From Jannaschia donghaensis (GTDB taxonomy: Bacteria > Pseudomonadota > Alphaproteobacteria > Rhodobacterales > Rhodobacteraceae), in the NCBI RefSeq assembly GCF_001403795.1, contig NZ_CXSU01000011.1:684247-748246 (forward strand): a stretch of DNA of 64,000 nt, in the 5' to 3' direction. Shown here one piece after another: positions 45,007 through 54,702 of this stretch (position 1 is the first letter of the stretch; each line of letters starts with the position of its first letter). The position numbers and the translations under genes were made by a program. Below the pieces are notes generated by a model. That model worked only from the letters and a program-made list of their open reading frames with translations, had not been told where the DNA came from and ran no database searches.

Positions 45007-46245
45007 TCAGCCCTTTTCCAGCTCGAACACGTCGTGCAGCGCTTGAACCGCCAGTTCCATGTACTTCCGATCGATCAGGACGCTGATCTTGATTTCGGAC
45101 GTGGTGATGACCTTGATGTTGATGCCCTCGGCCGACAGGGCGGCGAACATCTGGGCCGCGACACCCGCGTGGGATCGCATCCCGATGCCGACGACCGACA
45201 CCTTCGAGACGTCCTTGTCCGCGATCAGATCGTGAAAGTTGATCTCCTCGCGCGCCATGGCGTCGCGCACGGCCTTCTCGGCCCGCTCTACCTGATCGAC
45301 CGGCAGGGAAAAGGTCATGTCGGTGCGCCCGTCTTCGGCGATGTTCTGCACGATCATGTCGACGTTCACGCCCGCCTCGGCCAGGGGGCCGAAGATGGCG
45401 GCCGACACGCCGGGGCGGTCCGCGACCGAGATCAGGGTCATCTTCGCCTCGTCGCGCACAAAGGCGACACCCGCGACCACATTGCTTTCCATGATGTCCT
45501 CCTCGTCGCAGACCAGCGTTCCCGCATTGTCCGACTGTTCCTCGAAACTGCTGAGCACGCGCAGCTTCACCTTGTAGCGCATCGCCAGTTCGACCGACCG
45601 CGTCTGCAGCACCTTCGCGCCTAGGGACGCCAGCTCCAGCATCTCCTCGAAGGCGATCCGGTCCAGCTTGCGCGCCTTGGACGACACCCGAGGGTCGGTC
45701 GTGTAGACGCCATCGACGTCGGTGTAGATGTCGCAGCGTTCCGCCCCGAAGGCTGCGGCAAAGGCCACCGCCGTCGTGTCCGACCCACCGCGCCCCAGCG
45801 TCGTGATCCGCCCTTCGGGCGAAACCCCCTGAAACCCCGCGACGACGGCGACCTTCATGCCGGCTGCGAATTTCGCGTCGAAGTTGTCGGTCGGGATATC
45901 CTCGATCCGGGCGGACGAATGGGCCGATGTCGTCTGCACGGGCACCTGCCAGCCCTGCCAGCTGCGCGCGTCGATGCCATTCGATTGCAGAACCATCGCC
46001 AGCAGGCCGGCGGTCACATTCTCGCCCGACGACACCACCGCGTCGTATTCGCGCGCATCATAGAGTGCGCCGCCCGCGTCACCCACCCAGCCGACCAGTT
46101 CGTTCGTCTTGCCCGACATGGCCGACACGACCACGATCACCTCGTAGCCCTTGGCCACCTCGACGCCCACGCGCTTGCCGACGCGGCGGATGCGGTCGAG
46201 GTTCGCGACGGACGTGCCGCCGAATTTCATAACGAGTCGCGGCAT
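45007..46245 (-). CDS. lysC: Aspartate kinase
   Basis: First step of the aspartate family pathway (Lys, Thr, Met), 412 residues. The kinase domain starts MPRLVMKFGGTSVANLDRI and includes TTLGRGGSDTTAVAFAAA and YTDVDGVYTTDPR. Two C-terminal ACT domains (around ISVADRPGVSAAIFGPLA and VVGIGMRSHAGVAAQMF) should bind lysine or threonine for feedback. It is the usual single-domain aspartokinase. The 5' region, shared with the divergent DUF2189 gene, carries an FNR-like box. Confidence 0.96.
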   Translation of the reverse strand: MPRLVMKFGGTSVANLDRIRRVGKRVGVEVAKGYEVIVVVSAMSGKTNELVGWVGDAGGALYDAREYDAVVSSGENVTAGLLAMVLQSNGIDARSWQGWQVPVQTTSAHSSARIEDIPTDNFDAKFAAGMKVAVVAGFQGVSPEGRITTLGRGGSDTTAVAFAAAFGAERCDIYTDVDGVYTTDPRVSSKARKLDRIAFEEMLELASLGAKVLQTRSVELAMRYKVKLRVLSSFEEQSDNAGTLVCDEEDIMESNVVAGVAFVRDEAKMTLISVADRPGVSAAIFGPLAEAGVNVDMIVQNIAEDGRTDMTFSLPVDQVERAEKAVRDAMAREEINFHDLIADKDVSKVSVVGIGMRSHAGVAAQMFAALSAEGINIKVITTSEIKISVLIDRKYMELAVQALHDVFELEKG

Positions 46246-46328
46246 GGCGGCCCCCGGTCATTGGTCCGGGGCCTGTTAGGGCAGGGGCGTCGCGGGGGCA
46301 AGGTCGGCACGCGGCGCGGTGCTTCGAC

Positions 46329-46342
46329 ATGATGCAGATCAA
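46329..46342. promoter_or_regulatory. FNR/FnrL-like box upstream of the DUF2189 gene
   Basis: ATGATGCAGATCAA matches the FNR consensus TTGAT-N4-ATCAA with one mismatch. Its centre is about 67 bases before the DUF2189 ATG, a position allowing activation from a promoter near 46377. It is also upstream of lysC on the other strand. The match was made by eye. Confidence 0.5.
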
Positions 46343-46402
46343 GGATGCGGTGTCCGAAGCGGTGCAAGCTGACGGTTCCGACACGTCCAGCGAAAGGCGC
46401 GT

Positions 46403-47167
46403 ATGGCGGACATCAGAACACGATCAGGCGATCTTCGCCCGGCAACGCTGCACCTCTCCGATCTCGGGGATGCGCTGCGGGCCGGATGGGCGGACTTCCG
46501 TGCCGCACCTCGGTTCGGCCTGTTTTTCGCCGGCATCTACGTCGTGGCGGGGCTTTTGTTGATCCAGCTGGGCGCGGGTTTCTTTACCTGGACGCTGACC
46601 CTGACCCTTGGCTTCCCGCTGATCGCGCCGTTCCTGGCCGTCGGACTCTATGATGTCAGTCGCCGTCGGCACGCGGGCCTGCCGCTGAGGTTCGGGGACG
46701 TCCTGTCGGTCATCTGGCGCGAACGGGACCGGCAGATCCCGTGGGCGGGGGCCGTGATGCTGATCTATCTGATGTTCTGGAGCTTTGTGGCCCATATGCT
46801 GTTCGCGCTTGTCATGGGGCCGCAAGCGCTTCTGGGTCCGCCGGATACGCTGGCCAGCTACCTCGATGCGACGGGGGTGACGCTCTTGGTCGTCGAAACG
46901 GTGTTCGGGGCCGCCTGCGCCTTTCTTCTGTTCGCGCTCACCGCCGTCAGCCTGCCGCTGCTGCTGGACCGCGATGTCGATTTCGTCACGGCGATGAAGG
47001 CCAGCCTGGCCGTGACCCGCGCCAATCCGCGCGTGATGTCGATCTGGGGTATCACGATCGCGGGGCTGACGTTCCTTGCGATGATCCCCGCCCTTCTGGG
47101 GCTGTTCGTCGTGTTGCCGGTGCTGGGCCATGCCAGCTGGCATCTCTATCGTCGCGCGCTGCGCTAG
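46403..47167 (+). CDS. DUF2189 family membrane protein
   Basis: A 254-residue inner-membrane protein with about six hydrophobic segments, among them GLFFAGIYVVAGLLLIQLGA, LTLTLGFPLIAPFLAVGLY and FLAMIPALLGLFVVLPVLG. The pattern SLPLLLDRDVDFVTAMKAS and GHASWHLYRRAL is typical of DUF2189, whose function is unknown; members are often found near respiratory genes. The upstream FNR-like box fits oxygen control (inference). It is convergent with the AlkD-like gene, four bases apart. Confidence 0.85.
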   Translation: MADIRTRSGDLRPATLHLSDLGDALRAGWADFRAAPRFGLFFAGIYVVAGLLLIQLGAGFFTWTLTLTLGFPLIAPFLAVGLYDVSRRRHAGLPLRFGDVLSVIWRERDRQIPWAGAVMLIYLMFWSFVAHMLFALVMGPQALLGPPDTLASYLDATGVTLLVVETVFGAACAFLLFALTAVSLPLLLDRDVDFVTAMKASLAVTRANPRVMSIWGITIAGLTFLAMIPALLGLFVVLPVLGHASWHLYRRALR

Positions 47168-47171
47168 GCTT

Positions 47172-47861
47172 TCACCCCGCGCGGAAGGCGGCGACCCGGT
47201 CGGGGTCGTGCTTGCTCAGATCGCGCAGCCAGCCATCGATGGCTTGCCGGATCACCGGGCGCTTTTCTTCGGCCATGGACTGCGCGTGACCCAGGACACG
47301 CTCTCGCACGGCCAGGTCGGTCTCCGACGGATGCTTGGTCTTGGCAAACGCGGCGGTGGCCGCGAACACGCTGCGTCGAGCCCAGACATTCGCCGCGCCG
47401 GCCCATTCGTCCAGCACCTCGCTGCGCTCCGGCTCCGCCGCGATCCGTCGCTGCAGGGCCGCCGCGCCGGCGTCGGCGATCCCGCGGCAGTCGAAGTGAT
47501 ACACCCACGACGACAGCAGGCCCCAGACACCGCCGTCGGTGCGGATGCGCGCCTGCGTCAGCAATTTGCACGCCATGATCCGTCCGTCGAACACCCCATC
47601 GCGCCAGAGCGCGTCGGCGATCATCACCCGTTCGTCCAAGGTCAGCGCCCCGCGCAGTTCGGTCGCCATGTCGGTCAGCGTGGCCCCGTGCACGCCCCAG
47701 GTTTCCCGGTCGGTCCGGTTCGCGGCCCGATCCTTCGCCGCGCGGGCGGCCTCTCCGGCGGCGCGCAGATCGGTGACGATCCCGTCCTTCTTGGATTTCA
47801 GCGTCTGGTGTGCGGCAGCAGGGACTGGCCCGTCGGCCCCGTTCTGGGCGGTATCGGTCAT
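47172..47861 (-). CDS. DNA alkylation repair (AlkD-like) HEAT-repeat protein
   Basis: A 229-residue alpha-helical protein resembling PF08713 AlkD-type DNA glycosylases. Aromatic and acidic residues common in these proteins are visible in [33 protein letters not shown] and ROW-like HEAT repeats; the WVYHFD segment may hold the catalytic Asp. The ATG at 47861 overlaps the glmS stop (ATGA). Linkage to glucosamine synthesis has no clear reason. Family assignment is from recall and moderate. Confidence 0.7.
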
Positions 47862-49663
47862 TCGACCGTCACCGATTTGGCCAGGTTGCGCGGCTGATCC
47901 ACGTCCGTGCCTTTGTGGACCGCCGTGTGATACGCCAGCAGCTGCGCCGGCAACGCATAGAGGATCGGGGCGAAGACCGGATCGACCTTCGGCATCACCA
48001 GCACCTCCCACACGCCGGCCGACGCCTGCGCGGCCCCGTCGGCATCGGTCACCAGAAGGACCTGACCTTCGCGGGCCATCACCTCCTGCATGTTGCTGAC
48101 CGTCTTGTCGAAAAGCGGGTCCATCGGGGCAAACACCACGACCGGCAGGCTTCGATCGACCAGCGCGATCGGCCCATGCTTCAGCTCTCCGCTGGCATAG
48201 GCTTCGGCGTGGATATAGCTGATTTCCTTGAGTTTGAGCGCGCCTTCATGGGCCATCGGGTACATCGGCCCGCGCCCCAGGAACAGAATGTCCGTCGCTT
48301 CGGCCAGCCGGGAGGCCAGATCTTCGCAGCGGTCCTCCAGCGCCAGCGCCTGACTGACGATGCCGGGCAGCAGCTTGAGCCCCGAAACCAGCTCGGCCTC
48401 GCGCGCGGTGTCGATCGTGCCGCGCTGTACGCCGGCCCGGATCGCCAGCACCAACAGGATCGCCAGCTGATTGACGAAAGCCTTGGTGGAGGCGACGCCG
48501 ATTTCGACGCCCGCGGTAATGGGCCAGGCGACATCGGCTTCGCGCGCGATGCTGCTTTCGGCCACGTTCACCACCGACAGGACCGCGTGCGCACGACCTT
48601 TGGCATAGCGCAGGGCGGCCAGCGTGTCCGCCGTCTCGCCGGATTGGCTGAGGAACAGGGCTGCAGTGTCCTTGCCTACCGGCCCTTCGCGGTAGCGGTA
48701 CTCGGACGCGATATCGACCTCCACCGGCAGGCGGGCCAAGGCCTCGAACCAATATTTGCCGACCATGCAGGCGATGTACCCGGTGCCGCAGGCAACCATC
48801 TGGACCCGCGCGACCGAGGCGAAGTCGAAATCGGTCGGCGGCGCGATGCGGTCGCCGTCGGTGAAGGCGGCGATCACGTCCGACAGGGTCTGTGGCTGCT
48901 CGTGTATTTCCTTGGCCATGAAGTGGCGGTGCCCGGCCTTTTCGATCCGGGTGGCATCGACGCGGATGCGCGTGGTGTCGCGGTGGGTCTGGTGCCCCTC
49001 GGCGTCGAAGATCTGCGCACCGGCCCGCGTGACCACGGCGCGGTCGCCTTCCTCCAGATAGGTCAAGCGGTCGGTCAGCGGCCCGAGTGCGATCGCGTCG
49101 GACCCGACGAACATCTCTCCGTCGCCATGCCCGATGGCCAGCGGCGATCCGGCCCGCGCCGCGATCAACAGGTCAGGCTCCCCCTCGAACAGGAAGCACA
49201 GCGCATAGGCCCCCTCCAGCCGGTCGATGGTAGCGAAAGCGGCGTCCTTGGGGGGCATCCCGCCGGCGATGAAATCCTCGCACAGGCGGGCGACCACTTC
49301 GGTGTCGGTCTCGCTCTCGCCGCTGCCACCCAAGCCCGCGCGCAAGTCGCGAAAATTCTCGATGATGCCGTTGTGCACGACGGCCACGCGCCCCGCGCGG
49401 TGCGGGTGCGCGTTCGCCACCGACGGCACCCCGTGGGTCGCCCAACGGGTGTGTCCGATGCCTGCGAACCCCGCCAACGGCTCCGTCACCAGAAGATCGG
49501 CGAGGTTGACGAGCTTGCCCATCGCGCGCCGCCGGTCCAGCACGCCGTTCGCCACCGTGGCGATCCCCGCGCTGTCGTAGCCGCGGTATTCCAGCCGTTT
49601 GAGCGCATCCACCATCAGCGGTGCCGCCTGGTGGTCGCCCAGTATCCCGATAATGCCGCACAT
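47858..49663 (-). CDS. glmS: Glutamine-fructose-6-phosphate aminotransferase (isomerizing)
   Basis: Makes glucosamine-6-phosphate for cell-wall precursors, 601 residues. After Met removal Cys2 is the glutaminase nucleophile ([10 protein letters not shown]). The N-terminal class II amidotransferase domain has GHTRWATHG and HNGIIENF; two SIS domains follow ([16 protein letters not shown] and [19 protein letters not shown]), ending [12 protein letters not shown]. It overlaps glmU (TGATG). No glmS ribozyme is present in the leader, as expected for this group. Confidence 0.97.
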
Positions 49664-51012
49664 CAGTTGGTCTTCCTTGCCTTTGCGGCGCGCAGCTTGG
49701 CCATCAGCCGATGCGCGAACCCGTCCTTGTTGACCTGCTTCGACCGGCCCAGCGCCAGCGCGCCGTCGGGCACATCCTGCGTTATGACGCTGCCCGATCC
49801 GGTCATGGCGCCCGCCCCGATCTCCACCGGGGCGACCAGCGCCGTGTTCGACCCGATGAACGCCTCCGCACCGATTACGGTGCGGTGCTTGAAGACGCCG
49901 TCGTAATTGCAGGTGATCGTTCCCGCGCCGACGTTCGCGCGCGCGCCGACCTCCGCGTCCCCGATATAGGACAGGTGGTTCAGCTTGGCACCTTGGTGAA
50001 TCTGCGCGGCTTTCACCTCCACGAAGTTGCCCACGCGCACGTCGCGGTCCAGCTCCGCGCCGGGGCGCAGGCGGGCGTAGGGGCCCACGACGCACCCTTC
50101 GGACACATGGCACCCCTCCAGATGAGAAAACGCGCGGATCGTCGCGCCGCTTTCCACCGTGACGCCGGGGCCGAAGACAACGTGCTGCTCCACGATCACG
50201 TCGCGGCCCAGATGTGTGTCATGGGCGAAATGCACGGTGTCGGGCGCGGTCAGCGTCGCGCCGTTCTCCATTGCCGCGTGCCGGGTGCGCCGCTGGAATG
50301 CCGCTTCGGCCGCGGCAAGGTCCATGCGGGTGTTTACGCCCATCGTCTCGACCTCGTCGCAGATGACGACACGGGCCGACATGCGCCCCGCGCGGGCCAG
50401 TGCCACGATGTCGGTCAGATAATATTCGCCCGACGCGTTGTCGTTGCCCACCTGATCTATCAGATCGAAAAGCGTCTTCGCATCCGCCGCCACGACGCCC
50501 GAATTGCACAGAGTGATGGCCAGTTCGTCGGACGTCGCGTCCTTTGCCTCCACGATCCGTTCCAATCGGTCGCCATCGACCACAAGCCTGCCATAGCGCC
50601 CTGGTGCCGCCGCCTCGAACCCCAGGACGACGACATCGGCCCCGCCCGCGCGGGCGGCCTGCATCGCCTCCAGCGTTTCGGGCCGGATGAAGGGCGTGTC
50701 GCCGTAGAGGACGATGGCGTCGCCGTCGAACCCAGCCAACGCTGCGCGGGCCTGCGCGACCGCATGCGCCGTGCCCAGCTGCTCGGTCTGCCGCACCACG
50801 GCGACACCGGCGTCATGGGTGCGGGCGGCGCGCTCCACCGCGTCGCCACCGTGGCCCGCGACGATCACCGTCCGCTCTGGCGACAGGCTGTCCCCCGACA
50901 TCCAGGCATGGATCAGCAGGGGGGCGTGTGCCACGTGGTGCAGCACCTTGGGCAGGTCGGATTGCATGCGGCTGCCCTGTCCGGCGGCCAGAATGATCAA
51001 CGCGGTCGGCAT
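49663..51012 (-). CDS. glmU: Bifunctional GlmU: acetyltransferase / UDP-GlcNAc pyrophosphorylase
   Basis: A 449-residue enzyme that acetylates glucosamine-1-phosphate and joins it to UTP. The N-terminal uridylyltransferase domain begins MPTALIILAAGQGSRMQSDL (ILAAGQGSRM signature), with ASGEYYLTD. The C-terminal left-handed beta-helix has hexapeptide repeats (VGNFVEVKAAQI, GDAEVGARANVGAGTITCNYDG). ATG at 51012 was preferred to a TTG one codon earlier. Its stop overlaps glmS, and gph is divergent. Confidence 0.96.
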   Translation of the reverse strand: MPTALIILAAGQGSRMQSDLPKVLHHVAHAPLLIHAWMSGDSLSPERTVIVAGHGGDAVERAARTHDAGVAVVRQTEQLGTAHAVAQARAALAGFDGDAIVLYGDTPFIRPETLEAMQAARAGGADVVVLGFEAAAPGRYGRLVVDGDRLERIVEAKDATSDELAITLCNSGVVAADAKTLFDLIDQVGNDNASGEYYLTDIVALARAGRMSARVVICDEVETMGVNTRMDLAAAEAAFQRRTRHAAMENGATLTAPDTVHFAHDTHLGRDVIVEQHVVFGPGVTVESGATIRAFSHLEGCHVSEGCVVGPYARLRPGAELDRDVRVGNFVEVKAAQIHQGAKLNHLSYIGDAEVGARANVGAGTITCNYDGVFKHRTVIGAEAFIGSNTALVAPVEIGAGAMTGSGSVITQDVPDGALALGRSKQVNKDGFAHRLMAKLRAAKARKTN

Positions 51013-51104
51013 CAATTGTCTTTCCCTTGGTTGCTGGTCGTTCTACCTCAGCGACGACTCGCCGCAACCCGGCCGTCACCAACAGCGGCGAAAGGGTGCC
51101 CCGG

Positions 51105-51776
51105 ATGAAACGTTGCGTGATCTTCGACCTTGATGGGACACTTGCCGATACGTCCGGCGATTTGCTGGCCGCGGCCAATGTCGCCTTTGCGCATCTGGGG
51201 TCCGACGCGCGGCTCGACCCGGCGGCCCCGGTCGATCAAGCCACGGCACTGACGGGCGCGCGGGCCATGCTGCGCCTGGGTCTGTCGCGGCTGGGCGAGA
51301 TCGACGAGGATCTGGTCGATGCCGGGTACCAGCCCCTGCTCGACGCCTATGGCACGAACATCGCGGAACACACGCAATTCTATCCCGGTGCCTTGGACGC
51401 GGTGGCCCGGCTGCGCGATCGCGGGGATGCGGTCGGCATCTGTACCAATAAGCCCGAGGGCCTGGCCCGTCAGCTTCTGGATGCGCTGGACGCCCATCAT
51501 CATTTCGATGCGCTGGTGGGGGCCGACACGCTGCCGGTGCGAAAACCCGACCCCGAACATTTTTGGGAAACCCTGCGCCGGTGCGAGGGCGACAAGGCCC
51601 GCACCGTTCTGGTCGGCGACACCGATACCGACCGCAAGACGGCGACGGCGGCGGGCGTGCCCTGCATCCTGGTCACCTTCGCCCCTGCGGGCGGATCGGT
51701 GGCGGACCTGCGCCCGGACGCATTGCTGCATCATTTCGATCAGTTGGATTCGGCGCTGGCGGTCGTCGGCCTCTAG
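51105..51776 (+). CDS. gph: HAD-family phosphoglycolate phosphatase
   Basis: A 223-residue HAD hydrolase that dephosphorylates 2-phosphoglycolate. The nucleophile is Asp8 in VIFDLDGTLADTS; motif II is ICTNKP, Lys lies in LPVRKPDPEHF, and motif IV is VLVGDTDTD. Size and cap type (alpha-helical C1) fit Gph. AAAGGG lies upstream of the ATG. It is divergent from glmU. Confidence 0.88.
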   Translation: MKRCVIFDLDGTLADTSGDLLAAANVAFAHLGSDARLDPAAPVDQATALTGARAMLRLGLSRLGEIDEDLVDAGYQPLLDAYGTNIAEHTQFYPGALDAVARLRDRGDAVGICTNKPEGLARQLLDALDAHHHFDALVGADTLPVRKPDPEHFWETLRRCEGDKARTVLVGDTDTDRKTATAAGVPCILVTFAPAGGSVADLRPDALLHHFDQLDSALAVVGL

Positions 51777-51823
51777 GCTCCGCCGGCGTCATTGACGCGG
51801 CGGCATCCCCGCCCCTACCAGTG

Positions 51824-52993
51824 ATGATGGACACATTCACCAAGCCTTTCACCCGGCAGGAACCGATCCCGGAGGTCGCGATCGCGGCGGCGGTCCGGGT
51901 GATGCGGTCGGGTGCGTTGCACCGCTACGGCGCCGACCCGTCCGAGGTTTCGGCGCTGGAGGCGGAGTTCGCGCAGCAGACCGGCGCGGCCCATGCGCTG
52001 GCCGTCGCATCGGGCGGATATGCGATGGGCTGCGCGTTGCGAGCACTTGGCATCGGGCCGGGCGACGCGGTGCTGACCAACGGCTGGACCCTTGCCCCCG
52101 TGCCCGGTGCGATTGCCGCCGTCGGGGCCAGGCCGATTCTGGTCGAGGTCGGGGACGACCTGTGCATCGATCTGGACGATCTGGAGGTGAAGGCCGGTCA
52201 GGCCCGCGTCCTGATGCTGAGCCATATGCGCGGTCACATCGCCGACATGGACCGGCTGATGGCGATTTGCGACGCCGCCGGCGTTCAGGTGGTCGAGGAT
52301 TGCGCGCATACGATGGGGGCCGCCTGGAACGGCACGCCTTCGGGGCGCTGGGGCGCGATCGGGTGTTTTTCGTGCCAGACCTACAAGCACGTCAACGCCG
52401 GTGAAGGCGGCCTGATCGTCACCGACGACGCGGATCTGGCCGCCAGGATGATCCTGCTGTCGGGCAGCTATATGCTCTACGCGCGAAATGGCACCGCCCC
52501 GAACGAAGAGGTCTTTGCGCGGCACAAGGGTGCGATGCCCAACGTGTCGGGCCGGATGGACGAATTGCGCGCCGCGATCCTGCGCCCGCAGCTGGCCGAC
52601 CTGCCGACGCAGGCAAGACGCTGGAACGAGCGATATGAGGCGCTGGAGCAGGGCTTCCGCAATTTGCGGGGCCTTCGGGTGATCGAGCGTCCGGCGCCCG
52701 AGCGGTATGTGGGGTCGTCCATCCAATTGCTGGCCGACGATCCGGACCGGGTGCCGGCCTTCATCGCGGGCTGCGCGGCGCGGGGCGTCGATTGGAAGTG
52801 GTTCGGTCACGAAACGGCACAGGGCTTTACCTCGGCGCATCATCATTGGGCCTATGTCGAGGCGCAAAACCTGCCGCGCACAGATGTGGTTCTGGCCCGT
52901 CTTCTGGACATGCGCGTGCCGCTGACATTCGATCTTGAGGACTGCGATCTGATCGGCCGGATCGTAAGCGACGAAGCACTGACACATTTGTGA
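51824..52993 (+). CDS. DegT/DnrJ/EryC1/StrS-family aminotransferase
   Basis: A 389-residue PLP-dependent sugar aminotransferase-type protein. The PLP lysine is Lys188 in SCQTYKHVNAGEGG, which fits the family pattern SxxxxKxxxxGEGG; the phosphate site is ASGGYAMGCAL and the Asp/Glu pair is VVEDCAHTMG. Members usually make amino sugars for lipopolysaccharide or antibiotics, but no sugar-nucleotide genes adjoin. Two adjacent ATG codons begin it; GTG at 51821 is possible. The spacing from gph is 47 bases. Confidence 0.88.
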   Translation: MMDTFTKPFTRQEPIPEVAIAAAVRVMRSGALHRYGADPSEVSALEAEFAQQTGAAHALAVASGGYAMGCALRALGIGPGDAVLTNGWTLAPVPGAIAAVGARPILVEVGDDLCIDLDDLEVKAGQARVLMLSHMRGHIADMDRLMAICDAAGVQVVEDCAHTMGAAWNGTPSGRWGAIGCFSCQTYKHVNAGEGGLIVTDDADLAARMILLSGSYMLYARNGTAPNEEVFARHKGAMPNVSGRMDELRAAILRPQLADLPTQARRWNERYEALEQGFRNLRGLRVIERPAPERYVGSSIQLLADDPDRVPAFIAGCAARGVDWKWFGHETAQGFTSAHHHWAYVEAQNLPRTDVVLARLLDMRVPLTFDLEDCDLIGRIVSDEALTHL

Positions 52994-53085
52994 CGTCAAT
53001 GAGCGGAACTTGGCTCAAATACAAATAATATGAATTTCCCTGATCTAAGTTAATTCCGTATAGCCGCTTTCATGGCTCAAGGGCC

Positions 53086-53104
53086 CCGCCGATCTTGTCG
53101 GCGG
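53086..53104 (+). other. Leader hairpin of the DUF481 gene
   Basis: CCGCCGA and TCGGCGG form a perfect seven-base stem with a five-base loop 30 bases before the ATG. A smaller stem (GAGG/CCTC) encloses the purine-rich ribosome site just downstream. The preceding 80 bases are unusually AT-rich for the window and probably contain the promoter. Control at the mRNA level is possible. Confidence 0.4.
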
Positions 53105-53133
53105 AACATTTCCTCTGAGAGGGGATCCTCGAC

Positions 53134-53955
53134 ATGAAAACGATTGCAACACTCGCTGCCACGACTGTGCTGGCCCTGTCCCTGGCCGCTCCGGCTTTCG
53201 CGCAGAACACCATCACCGGTGTCCGCCAGCTTGACGACCGTATCGATGACATCGACCGCGACGCGCGCCGCGACCTGGGCCGTCAGAACGATGCCGCACG
53301 CTTCGGCGAAAACGGCGTCGTGCAGGGCTTCCGCGGCTCCGCCGCGCTGACCGCATCGGGCACCGACGACACGGCCGATCTGTCGCTGGCGGGTCGCCTG
53401 ACCTACGGGCAGGGTTCGTGGAACCACTTGGTCGGCTTCGCGGCCGAGTATGGCGAAGCCGATGGCGAAAGCGACGAGGAAGAATTCTTCCTGACCTACG
53501 AAGGAAGCCGCTTTTTCACGCCGACGGTCTATGCCTACGGAACTGGTCGTTACCAGTACGACAATCAGACCGACAACCGTCAGGACGCCTTCCTGGGCTT
53601 GGGTCTGGGCTACCGGGTCTACAACACCGAACAGGTCGCGTGGCGCGTTCAGGGTGGCCCCGGCATCCGCTACATCGAAGACCAGGTAACCCGCGATTCC
53701 GAGACCGAGGCAGCCGCCCTGATCTCTTCGCGCTTCTACTACGCGTTCAGCGATACGGTCTCGCTCACCAATGACACCGACATTCTGGGGTCGAGCAGCG
53801 ACTACAACGTCTCGAACGACTTCGGCGTCAACTTCAAGGTCAACGACACCCTGTCGACGCGGATCAGCTACAACACGGAGTACGACTCGGACCCGTCCGA
53901 CGGGATCAAGAGCACCGACAACACCGTCGGCATCTCCTTGGTCGTCGGCTTCTAA
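53134..53955 (+). CDS. DUF481 family outer-membrane protein
   Basis: A 273-residue predicted outer-membrane beta-barrel. Signal peptide MKTIATLAATTVLALSLAAP is cleaved near AFAQ. Alternating strands rich in Tyr, Asp and Gly (LTYGQGSWNHLVGFAAEYG, RFFTPTVYAYGTGRYQYD, DAFLGLGLGYRVY) match DUF481. The C-terminal residue is Phe (VGISLVVGF), as needed by the BAM complex. The strong AT-rich upstream region and terminator suggest an abundant, single-gene transcript. It is a salt- or envelope-stress-type protein in related families; the function is unproven. Confidence 0.85.
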   Translation: MKTIATLAATTVLALSLAAPAFAQNTITGVRQLDDRIDDIDRDARRDLGRQNDAARFGENGVVQGFRGSAALTASGTDDTADLSLAGRLTYGQGSWNHLVGFAAEYGEADGESDEEEFFLTYEGSRFFTPTVYAYGTGRYQYDNQTDNRQDAFLGLGLGYRVYNTEQVAWRVQGGPGIRYIEDQVTRDSETEAAALISSRFYYAFSDTVSLTNDTDILGSSSDYNVSNDFGVNFKVNDTLSTRISYNTEYDSDPSDGIKSTDNTVGISLVVGF

Positions 53956-53979
53956 GGCCGATTGTCCAGAATATCGAAC

Positions 53980-54006
53980 GGGGCGGAGCGATCCGCCCCT
54001 TCGTCG
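53980..54006 (+). terminator. Probable terminator after the DUF481 gene
   Basis: GGGGCGGA and TCCGCCCC form an eight-base perfect stem with a GCGA tetraloop, 25 bases after the stop. The T-tract is weak (TTCGTCGT), so its efficiency is uncertain. It lies before the convergent gene at 54031. Confidence 0.65.
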
Positions 54007-54030
54007 TGACGCAGACCTGCCCGGATGATG

Positions 54031-54579
54031 TCAGCCGACGGCGCCGGGCGCTTCTTCCTCGTCCTCGGGGCCAAGATCGGTTGCCGCCACCGGGGCATCC
54101 ACCAGACCTTTCTGGCGGGCGATGGCATAGTTCCAGGTCCGCGTGTTGTCATGGACCGCCCGCAGCAGGTCCGACGGCGACTTGGCGTGGGGCATCGCCA
54201 GGCCCAGCGCATGGGCCACCAGTTCGGAGCAGAACCATTTGTCCCGGTTCGTGCGGTTGAACTTGATAAGCTGGCTCCAGACCATCATCCACAGCTCATA
54301 GGGCTTGCCCAAATGAACCTCGGCCCGATCCCAGGACGCGGGATGCGCCCATGGCACCTCGTAGACTTTCCACTTGCCAGGTTTCAGCTCGATGTCCTTG
54401 ATCCGGACGCCCCCGTCGCGGGCCGATGCGGAAACGCAGGTGACGATTTCGCCGTCGCGCGGGCGCGTTTCCTGCCGGATCAGCTCCACATGGGAATACG
54501 GCGCACGGGATGCCTTGCGGATAACCCAATCCATTACCCGACCCTTGCCGCGGTAGAAGGCGACCCAATAGCGTGCCAT
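54031..54579 (-). CDS. Permuted NlpC/P60 (YiiX-like) family protein
   Basis: A 182-residue protein with a circularly permuted papain-like layout: His30 in APYSHVELI comes before Cys117 in [14 protein letters not shown], which is the order expected for this fold. These proteins are peptidases, amidases or acyltransferases. There is no signal peptide; the C-terminus is acidic (PEDEEEAPG). Family assignment is from motif order and moderate. It is divergent from ivd. Confidence 0.7.
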   Translation of the reverse strand: MARYWVAFYRGKGRVMDWVIRKASRAPYSHVELIRQETRPRDGEIVTCVSASARDGGVRIKDIELKPGKWKVYEVPWAHPASWDRAEVHLGKPYELWMMVWSQLIKFNRTNRDKWFCSELVAHALGLAMPHAKSPSDLLRAVHDNTRTWNYAIARQKGLVDAPVAATDLGPEDEEEAPGAVG

Positions 54580-54702
54580 GGTTAAAATCTCCGACTGAAA
54601 TGCGTGTCGCGATGCTGCAGCTTGGGCGACGCAGGGTCAAGCAGGGGAATCCATACCCCGTCTCTTGGGATGGACGGGGCGGGGACGATGCGCTAATTAA
54701 TA

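Noticed and set aside
46246-46402. Possible lysine riboswitch upstream of lysC.
   Set aside because: The region is too short (157 bases shared with a divergent gene) and none of the conserved loop elements is visible.
49664-51104. glmS ribozyme or small-RNA leader for glmS.
   Set aside because: glmS directly overlaps glmU, so there is no leader.
53005-53048. GGAACTT with a distant TCTAA, like a sigma-E promoter before the DUF481 gene.
   Set aside because: The distance between the two elements is about 32 bases, far more than such promoters use.
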